Below, piece by piece: positions 1-5,272 of a stretch of DNA of 26,649 bases (positions are counted from its first letter, which is position 1; each line of letters opens with the position of its first letter). The notes under the pieces are model-generated. The model made no database searches, was not told the DNA's origin, and saw only the letters and a list, made by a program, of their open reading frames with translations. The DNA is from Victivallaceae bacterium (GTDB lineage Bacteria; Verrucomicrobiota; Lentisphaeria; Victivallales; Victivallaceae), in the NCBI GenBank assembly GCA_016292515.1, contig JAEDIJ010000029.1, positions 1-26,649 on the forward strand. Direction: 5' to 3'. The position numbers and the translations under genes were made by a program.

Positions 1-21
1 AAACACTTGTTTGCGCATTTC

Positions 22-42
22 CGCATTGCTCTGTGCAATGCG
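22..42. other. Perfect 8-bp hairpin next to the left terminal repeat
   Basis: CGCATTGC (22-29) and GCAATGCG (35-42) are exact reverse complements around a 5-base loop TCTGT. The last base of the hairpin is the first base of the 72-base repeat at 42-113. It may therefore be the outer part of the same repeat family; the copy at the other end is cut off by the window edge, so this cannot be compared. Confidence 0.6.
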
Positions 43-113
43 TAAAATCGCTCCCATACGCCTGCGCGCTCGTCGGCAACCGACTCGCATCCGTCTGCAA
101 TCAAAGCGTATGT
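42..113 (+). repeat. Left copy of 72-base dispersed inverted repeat
   Basis: This stretch matches the reverse complement of 26578-26649 at 67 of 72 positions without gaps. The differences are at 58, 61, 78, 94 and 96. It contains a small hairpin, GTCGG (72-76), loop CAA, CCGAC (80-84), which the other copy keeps with a changed loop base. It can be read through in frame, but all five differences would change the amino acid, so coding is unlikely. Its function is unknown. The placement at both window ends suggests a multicopy intergenic element at which an assembly stopped, but that is inference. Confidence 0.85.
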
Positions 114-190
114 AGTTTTTTCTCATCTCCTTGTCCCGCCGTAGCCTTGGGCGAAGGCGGATCATCTCTCATCTCTTTTTCCAAATCTCC

Positions 191-219
191 TTGTCTTTTT
201 TCTTTCGCGGTGTTATAGT
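191..219 (+). promoter_or_regulatory. Probable sigma70-type promoter of fabD-fabG
   Basis: The -35 candidate TTGTCT (191-196) and the -10 candidate TATAGT (214-219) are 17 bases apart. A start near 226 gives a leader of under 20 bases before the fabD ATG at 244, with GGGAG at 233-237 as ribosome binding site. The 11-mer ATCTCCTTGTC at the -35 region (185-195) also occurs at 125-135. Confidence 0.6.
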
Positions 220-243
220 ATATCCGTAATCAGGGAGTTATCT

Positions 244-1164
244 ATGAAAGCCATTTTTATTTTCAGCGGACAAGGGGCGCAGAGCGTCGGTATGGGACGC
301 GATCTCGCCGGTGTTTCGGATGCGGCGCGCCGCATCTTTGAGGAAGCCGACCGGATCCTCGGCCGGAAATTGAGCGATCTGATCTTCAACGGTCCCATCG
401 AAGAATTGACGCGCAGTACCAATTGCCAGACGGCGATCTACACGATGAGTTGCGCCGCGCTGGCGGCATTCCGCGAAAAATTCGATTTGCAGCCGGTCGC
501 CTGCGCCGGTTTGAGTCTCGGCGAATACGGCGCGCTTTACGCCGCCGGAGCATTTGACTTCGGTACCGGCTTGAAATTGCTTGACCGCCGCGGCGCATTG
601 ATGGATGAAGCGTGTGAAAAATTCCCGGGGACGATGGCTTCGGTGCTCGGCGGCGATCCCGCCGTCATCGAGAGCGTCTGCCGCGAAATCGATCTCGACG
701 TCGCCAATTACAACTGCCCCGGACAACTGGTCTTGTCGGGCCCGCAACCAAAAATCGACCTCGCCGTCGCGCAGCTCAAAGAAAAAGAGGGCGTGCGCAA
801 GGTGGTGCCGTTGACCGTCGCGGGCGGTTTCCATTCGCGGTTGATGCGGGAAGCGGGGGAATTTTTGCGGAGCGCGCTCGCCGCCGCCGAAATCAAAATG
901 CCGCAAGTCCCGGTTTATCACAACTATACCGCCAAAGTTTCCGGCACGGCGGAGGAGATCCGCGCCGCGCTCGCCGAACAGGTTTCGGGGAGCGTCCGCT
1001 GGGAGGAGTGTCTGCGGCACGCGATTTCCGATCTCGGCATCGACACCGCCATTGAATTCGGTCCCGGCAGCGTGCTCACGGGATTGGTCAAACGGATCGA
1101 TCCCGGTATCGTCCGCATCAACGTCAACAGCGTGGAAACGCTTTCGCAAGTGGTTTTGAATTAG
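244..1164 (+). CDS. fabD: Malonyl-CoA:ACP transacylase FabD
   Basis: FabD moves the malonyl group from CoA to acyl carrier protein, making the extender unit for cytosolic type II fatty acid synthesis. The 306-residue protein has the normal family length. It shows the N-terminal GQGAQ motif (9-13), the nucleophile S91 in GLSLGEY (89-95), R116 in the substrate-binding region and H197 in GGFHS. In many relatives the elbow reads GHSLGEY; Leu replaces His here, a substitution I believe occurs in other phyla. The ATG is chosen because GGGAG lies 6 bases upstream. The fabG ribosome binding site overlaps the fabD stop codon, so the two are co-transcribed. fabH and plsX, often nearby, are not in the window. 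Confidence 0.95.
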   Translation: MKAIFIFSGQGAQSVGMGRDLAGVSDAARRIFEEADRILGRKLSDLIFNGPIEELTRSTNCQTAIYTMSCAALAAFREKFDLQPVACAGLSLGEYGALYAAGAFDFGTGLKLLDRRGALMDEACEKFPGTMASVLGGDPAVIESVCREIDLDVANYNCPGQLVLSGPQPKIDLAVAQLKEKEGVRKVVPLTVAGGFHSRLMREAGEFLRSALAAAEIKMPQVPVYHNYTAKVSGTAEEIRAALAEQVSGSVRWEECLRHAISDLGIDTAIEFGPGSVLTGLVKRIDPGIVRINVNSVETLSQVVLN

Positions 1165-1176
1165 GAGTATAGCATA

Positions 1177-1920
1177 ATGAAACGTCTGGAAAACAAAGTC
1201 GCTCTCGTCACCGGCAGCACCCGCGGCATCGGCCGCGCGATCTGTCAGCGTCTCGCCGAGGAGGGCGCCGCCGTCGCCGTCGTCGGCCGTTCGCCGGAAA
1301 CGGTGGAAAAGATCGCGCAGGAACTTCGCGACGCCGGTTTCAACGCCCGCGGTTACGCCGCCGACGTCGCCAAAAGCGAGGACGCCAAAGCGACGGTCGC
1401 GCAGGTGGTCGCCGATTTCGGCCATCTCGACATTCTCGTCAACAACGCCGGCATCACCAAGGACAATCTGATGCTCCGTATGAGCGAGGAGGAGTGGGAC
1501 GCCGTGATGAATGTCAACCTCAAAGGAACTTTCAATTTCACGCAGGCGGCGGTTCGGCCGATGATGAAACAGCGCAGCGGCAAGATCGTCAACCTCTCGT
1601 CGGTCGTCGGCAAAATGGGCAACGTCGGTCAGGCGAATTATGCGGCGAGCAAGGCGGGCGTGATCGCGCTTACCAAGACGACCGCCAAGGAATTCGCCAG
1701 CCGCAATATCCAGTGCAACGCGGTCGCGCCGGGTTTCGTGATGACCGATATGACGGCGGCGTTGAGCGATGATGTGCGCGCGATGTTTCTTAAAGTCATT
1801 CCCGCCGGACGCGCGGGGAGTCCGGAGGATATCGCCGGCGTCGTCGCATTTCTCGCTTCCAAGGATGCGGATTACGTTACCGGGCAGGTCATCAACATCG
1901 ACGGCGGTATGCTGATGTAA
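1177..1920 (+). CDS. fabG: 3-oxoacyl-ACP reductase FabG
   Basis: FabG is a short-chain dehydrogenase/reductase that reduces 3-oxoacyl-ACP with NADPH, the first reduction in fatty acid elongation. Its 247 residues show the cofactor glycine motif TGSTRGIG (12-19), NNAG (89-92), catalytic S142 in the NLSSVVG segment, and Y155 and K159 in YAASK. The C-terminus ends in the usual INIDGG pattern (IDGGMLM). AGGAG (1163-1167) overlaps the fabD stop and lies 9 bases before the ATG, supporting one fabD-fabG transcript. Generic SDR enzymes look similar, but position between fabD and acpP plus the strong match make FabG the clear choice. Confidence 0.96.
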   Translation: MKRLENKVALVTGSTRGIGRAICQRLAEEGAAVAVVGRSPETVEKIAQELRDAGFNARGYAADVAKSEDAKATVAQVVADFGHLDILVNNAGITKDNLMLRMSEEEWDAVMNVNLKGTFNFTQAAVRPMMKQRSGKIVNLSSVVGKMGNVGQANYAASKAGVIALTKTTAKEFASRNIQCNAVAPGFVMTDMTAALSDDVRAMFLKVIPAGRAGSPEDIAGVVAFLASKDADYVTGQVINIDGGMLM

Positions 1921-1937
1921 AAAAAGCGCGTTTTTTT
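1919..1937 (+). terminator. A7-GCGCG-T7 hairpin after fabG
   Basis: Seven A (starting in the fabG stop codon), a 5-base spacer GCGCG and seven T form an all-A:T stem ending in a T tract. It may act as a weak terminator separating fabD-fabG from acpP. The same layout recurs at 8040-8058, also just before a TTGACT promoter. The stem lacks G:C pairs, so its strength is uncertain. Confidence 0.45.
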
Positions 1938-1948
1938 GACAGAAAAAC

Positions 1949-1977
1949 TTGACTTTTTGTCGAAATTGCGTCATATT
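1949..1977 (+). promoter_or_regulatory. Probable promoter of acpP
   Basis: TTGACT (1949-1954) is followed after 17 bases by CATATT (1972-1977); TATTAA at 1974-1979 is an alternative -10. A second -35-like TTGACA sits at 1936-1941. The predicted leader of about 70 bases holds a 9-bp stem with two G:U pairs (1988-1996 with 1999-2007). A separate acpP promoter fits the high demand for acyl carrier protein relative to the enzymes. Confidence 0.55.
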
Positions 1978-2055
1978 AAGAATAGCGTGTGGGGAAGTTT
2001 CTCCGCAATTCGTAAGAAAAATACATTCGTCAACCATAAATAAAGAGGTTTGAAA

Positions 2056-2298
2056 ATGTCCACGATTGCTGAAAGAGTCAAGAAAATCATCGTCGACCAG
2101 CTCCAGGTTCAGGAAGAACAGGTCACGCCGGAGGCCAAATTCATCGAAGATCTCGGTGCCGATTCCCTCGACCAGGTCGAGCTGGTGATGGCGCTCGAAG
2201 AAGAATTCGGCGCGGATATCCCCGATGATGCGGCTGAAAAGCTCACCACCGTCGGCGACGCGATCAAATATATCGAAGATAACAGCGCTGACAAGTAA
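2056..2298 (+). CDS. acpP: Acyl carrier protein
   Basis: This 80-residue acidic protein carries growing acyl chains on a phosphopantetheine arm. The attachment serine is S37 in the family motif GADSLD. The predicted four-helix layout and length are typical. An upstream in-frame TTG at 2050 would add two residues, but ATG 2056 has AGAGG (2044-2048) 7 bases upstream and gives the usual N-terminus. It lies between fabG and fabF, the classic order. It has its own promoter and hairpins on both sides, which suggests expression is set separately from the enzymes. Confidence 0.97.
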   Translation: MSTIAERVKKIIVDQLQVQEEQVTPEAKFIEDLGADSLDQVELVMALEEEFGADIPDDAAEKLTTVGDAIKYIEDNSADK

Positions 2299-2378
2299 CC
2301 CGCCGAGTTTCGGCTTGGGTTCGGTATCGCGGAAATTTTGCCGCGATGCCTGAAAAAGCGAACCGCGGGGAGCGGTTC
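2297..2378 (+). other. Three consecutive hairpins in the acpP-fabF gap
   Basis: Hairpin 1 starts in the acpP stop codon: AACCC-GCCGA (2297-2306) pairs with TCGGC (2310-2314) and GGGTT (2317-2321). Hairpin 2 pairs 2323-2332 with 2341-2350, ten pairs including one G:T, around loop AAATTTTG. Hairpin 3 is a perfect GAACCGC (2360-2366), loop GGGGA, GCGGTTC (2372-2378). None is followed by a long T run. They could protect the 3' end of the acpP message or weaken read-through into fabF. Confidence 0.6.
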
Positions 2379-2443
2379 CGGCATCTCGCCGGGACGACTT
2401 CATGCGGTTCGTTTTGTTTCTATTGTTCTAATTGTGGTAGATT

Positions 2444-3706
2444 ATGGCGAATTTTGAACGGCGGGTCGTAGTGACCGGGATGGGCACGCTTTCGTGCGTC
2501 GGCAACTCGGTGCCGGATTTTTGGGCGGCGTTGGTCGCGGGCAAGTGCGGAATCGGCGAGATCACGCGTTTTGACGCGACCGATTTCAAGACGAAAATCG
2601 CGGGCGAGATCAAAAATTACGAATTTGAATCGCATTTTTCAATCAAGGAAGCCCGCCGGATGGATCTCTTTTGCCAGTACGCGGTGATCGCGGCGGACGA
2701 AGCACTCGAATCGAGCAATCTGCCGCGCAACTTGCGCGAGGCGAAAGATCTTGATCTCACCCGGGTCGGCGTTCTCGTTTCCAGCGGCGTCGGAGGGCTG
2801 AAAGTTCTCTGCGAACAGCATCAACTGATGCTGGAAAAAGGTCCCTCCCGGCTTTCGCCTCTGGTGATCCCGATGATGATTTCCGACATCGCTTCGGGCA
2901 ATATCTCCATCCGTACCGGAGCCGGAGGCCCCAATTACGGGATCGTCACCGCATGTTCGACGGCGACCCACTCGATCGGCGAGGCGTTCTGGTGCATCAA
3001 GCGCGACGACGCGGATGTGATGCTCGCCGGCGGCGCGGAAGCACCGATTTTGCCGATCGCGGTGGCGGGTTTCAGTCAGATGCACGCGTTGAGTTCGCGC
3101 AACGATGATCCGCAGCACGCGAGCCGTCCCTTTGACCGCGACCGCGACGGCTTCGTGATGAGCGAGGGTGCCGGCGTCCTCGTGTTGGAGGAGCTTGAAC
3201 ACGCCAAACGGCGCGGCGCGCCGATCTTCGCGGAAGTTGTCGGTTTCGGTGCTTCCGGCGACGCTTATCACATCACCAGTCCCACCCCGGACGGTTCCGG
3301 CGCGGCGCGGGCGATGCGTATGGCGTTGCGCCACGCAAATCTGAATCCCGACGAGATCGATTACATCAACGCCCACGGCACCAGTACCGGATTGAACGAC
3401 AAATTTGAAACGCTCGCGATCAAGAGCGTTTTCGGCGATCGTCCGCAGTGCGCGATCAGCAGTACCAAGGGCACGACCGGTCACGCGCTCGGCGCCGCCG
3501 GCGGACTGGAATCCATCGCCTGTGTCCAGGCGATCCGCACGTCGACGGTGCCGCCGACGATCAATTACACGACCCCCGATCCGGAATGCGATCTCGACGT
3601 CACGCCCAACGCGGCGCGGCAGCGCGACATCCGCACGGCTCTCAACTGCAACCTCGGTTTCGGCGGTCACAACGGAGTTGTCATTTTCCAGCGTTATGAA
3701 GCGTAG
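2444..3706 (+). CDS. fabF: Beta-ketoacyl-ACP synthase II FabF
   Basis: FabF condenses malonyl-ACP with acyl-ACP to lengthen the chain. The 420-residue protein has the thiolase-fold signature of elongating synthases: active-site C171 in TACSTA, H311 in NAHGTST and H347 in TTGHALGAAGG, the Cys-His-His triad of FabF/FabB. The ATG at 2444 is preceded only by a weak GGTAG (2436-2440) at short spacing, so the start is less certain than the identity, but MANFERRVVVTG fits the family N-terminus. It follows acpP after a hairpin-rich gap. No separate strong promoter was found, so it probably depends partly on read-through from acpP. Confidence 0.95.
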   Translation: MANFERRVVVTGMGTLSCVGNSVPDFWAALVAGKCGIGEITRFDATDFKTKIAGEIKNYEFESHFSIKEARRMDLFCQYAVIAADEALESSNLPRNLREAKDLDLTRVGVLVSSGVGGLKVLCEQHQLMLEKGPSRLSPLVIPMMISDIASGNISIRTGAGGPNYGIVTACSTATHSIGEAFWCIKRDDADVMLAGGAEAPILPIAVAGFSQMHALSSRNDDPQHASRPFDRDRDGFVMSEGAGVLVLEELEHAKRRGAPIFAEVVGFGASGDAYHITSPTPDGSGAARAMRMALRHANLNPDEIDYINAHGTSTGLNDKFETLAIKSVFGDRPQCAISSTKGTTGHALGAAGGLESIACVQAIRTSTVPPTINYTTPDPECDLDVTPNAARQRDIRTALNCNLGFGGHNGVVIFQRYEA

Positions 3707-3752
3707 TGTTTTCAAAATAAAAGCCAACAGAAAATCAACGGGAGGGATTAAA

Positions 3753-4298
3753 ATGGAAAAACAGTTTTTGGTTTGCGGAATCAGTACGTTGTTGATCGCG
3801 CTTTGCGGTTGCGGACCGCAGTTGGCGCAGATCGATTACGGGACGGAGGAAGCGGAGTGGGCGCGCGGGATCTCGCGGAGTTACCCCGGCTACCGTCCGC
3901 CGCGCATCGCGCCTCCCGCGATCGTCGATAATGTTTCGCCCCGTCTGGTCGAGGCGGAAGAAAAGCAGGTCGCCGACGTCGAAGCCGTTGAAGCGGTCGA
4001 TGTGACTTCGGAAGCGGTCTCCGCCGCCGACCCCAAGGAAGCGGAAACCGCCGCTCCCGGTGTCGAGGTGAAAGACGCGGCAACTCCCGCGCCCGTTGCG
4101 GAAGCGAAATCCGATGCCAAAGCCACCGACGATCTTGAATTCACGGTCTACACCGTCAAGGCGGGCGACTCCCTCAGCAAGATCGCCAAAGAGCATTACG
4201 GCGATGCGCGCAAATACGACATCATCGTTAAAGCCAACGGTATTACCGACCCCTCCAAGGTGCGCGTCGGTATGAAATTGCAGATCCCGAAACTCTGA
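3753..4298 (+). CDS. LysM-domain lipoprotein
   Basis: The 181-residue protein starts with a lipoprotein signal ending LCGC, making C20 the probable lipidated residue. A Pro/Ala/Glu/Val-rich stretch (about 50-125) then acts as a likely flexible spacer. The C-terminus (131-179) is one LysM domain, recognised by the YTVKAGDSLSKIA start, the YGD turn and the final VGMKLQIP. LysM domains bind peptidoglycan, so the protein probably bridges outer membrane and cell wall in the periplasm. ATG 3753 is chosen because GGAGGG (3741-3746) lies 6 bases upstream and the signal peptide begins there; the frame stays open further upstream but that is fabF overlap. The specific partner is unknown. Confidence 0.85.
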   Translation: MEKQFLVCGISTLLIALCGCGPQLAQIDYGTEEAEWARGISRSYPGYRPPRIAPPAIVDNVSPRLVEAEEKQVADVEAVEAVDVTSEAVSAADPKEAETAAPGVEVKDAATPAPVAEAKSDAKATDDLEFTVYTVKAGDSLSKIAKEHYGDARKYDIIVKANGITDPSKVRVGMKLQIPKL

Positions 4299-4308
4299 CC
4301 GATTGTCA

Positions 4309-5271
4309 ATGGCAGATATCGCGACACGCTTTTATTTTCCGCCGGGCACGGGGCTTTCCGACCTCTGCGCGGGGGATGAAGTCAAAAAACTCCGTCACGC
4401 GGCGGAGTTTTTTGATGTCCGCGCGGTCAGTCGCGACAACTGGGTGGAATTTTCCGGCGACGAGTCCCGCTGCCGGCAGGCGGAAGCCTTTTTTGCCGCG
4501 CTCGCCGAACTTTTTCAACTGCGCCGCCGTCAACTGGAAGCACCCGATTTTGAATTGTTGCTCAAAGCGGTCGGTTCAGGTGAAAAACCGGATCTCGCCG
4601 CGCTTTGGGAAGCGCGCGTCAAGGTGAGTCCCAAGCGGCGCGAGGTGTTGCCGCGCTCGCTCCGGCAACGGCAGTATCTCGCGGCGTTGCGCGAGCACGA
4701 CATCGTTTTCGGCATCGGCCCCGCCGGTACCGGCAAGACTTATCTCGCGATGGCGGCGGCGGTCGAAGCGTTTCTCGCAGGCAAAGTGCGCCGGATCATT
4801 CTGACGCGCCCCGCCCGCGAATCCGGCGAAAAACTCGGTTTTCTGCCGGGAAGTCTGGAAGAAAAAGTTTCCCCCTACTTGCGTCCGCTTTACGACGCGC
4901 TCAACGATATGCTCAGCCCCGAGGAAGTCGCCGATCTGATCGGCAAAAATCTGATCGAGATCGCGCCGCTCGCCTTTATGCGCGGCAGAAGTCTCAACGA
5001 CGCTTTCATCATCCTCGACGAGGCGCAGAATACAACCATCGAGCAGATGCTGATGTTTCTGACGCGGATGGGCTTCGGCTCGCGTTGCGTCATCACCGGC
5101 GACCCGATGCAATCCGACCTTTCCGCCGGGGAAAAATCCGGGCTGGAACACGCGATCAGGACGTTGCGCGGTCTCAAAGAGATCGGGTTCGTCTTTTTCC
5201 GCACCTCCGACGTCGTCCGGCACTGGCTTCTGGAAAAAATCATCAACGCCTATACGGAAAAGGAGTCTTGA
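4309..5271 (+). CDS. phoH: PhoH/YbeZ-family ATPase
   Basis: A 320-residue PhoH-like ATPase: an N-terminal KH-like region (about 15-70), then the ATPase domain with Walker A GPAGTGKT (137-144), the ILTRP segment (164-168) and Walker B IILDEAQN (234-241), followed by TGDPMQ. Family members are thought to act in RNA metabolism and are often encoded next to ybeY, as here with one gene between. ATG 4309 and TTG 4303 are both possible starts; neither has a good ribosome binding site, and the gene begins 10 bases after the LysM gene, so translation may be coupled. A strong terminator-like hairpin lies inside the gene at 4384-4413. Confidence 0.9.
   Translation: MADIATRFYFPPGTGLSDLCAGDEVKKLRHAAEFFDVRAVSRDNWVEFSGDESRCRQAEAFFAALAELFQLRRRQLEAPDFELLLKAVGSGEKPDLAALWEARVKVSPKRREVLPRSLRQRQYLAALREHDIVFGIGPAGTGKTYLAMAAAVEAFLAGKVRRIILTRPARESGEKLGFLPGSLEEKVSPYLRPLYDALNDMLSPEEVADLIGKNLIEIAPLAFMRGRSLNDAFIILDEAQNTTIEQMLMFLTRMGFGSRCVITGDPMQSDLSAGEKSGLEHAIRTLRGLKEIGFVFFRTSDVVRHWLLEKIINAYTEKES
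4384..4413. terminator. Terminator-like hairpin inside the start of phoH
   Basis: AAAAAACTCCG (4384-4394) and CGGAGTTTTTT (4403-4413) are perfect reverse complements around the loop TCACGCGG, giving an 11-bp stem ending in six T. It lies about 75 bases into phoH and encodes part of the N-terminal KH-like region, so the coding reading is also sound. It has the form of an intrinsic terminator on either strand. Translation of phoH would be expected to keep it unfolded; uncoupled transcripts might stop here. Confidence 0.5.
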
Positions 5272-5272
5272 T

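Noticed and set aside
33..218. Open frame of 61 codons at the left end
   Set aside because: It runs through the dispersed repeat, whose two copies differ only by amino-acid-changing substitutions; no ribosome binding site and no protein-like pattern.
238..2403. 721-codon minus-strand open frame opposite the fab genes
   Set aside because: It opposes clear fabD, fabG and acpP; low-complexity His/Arg/Asp composition; produced by codon bias.
3405..3752. N-terminal extension of the LysM lipoprotein
   Set aside because: It lies mostly inside fabF in another frame; the GGAGGG site and signal peptide place the start at 3753.
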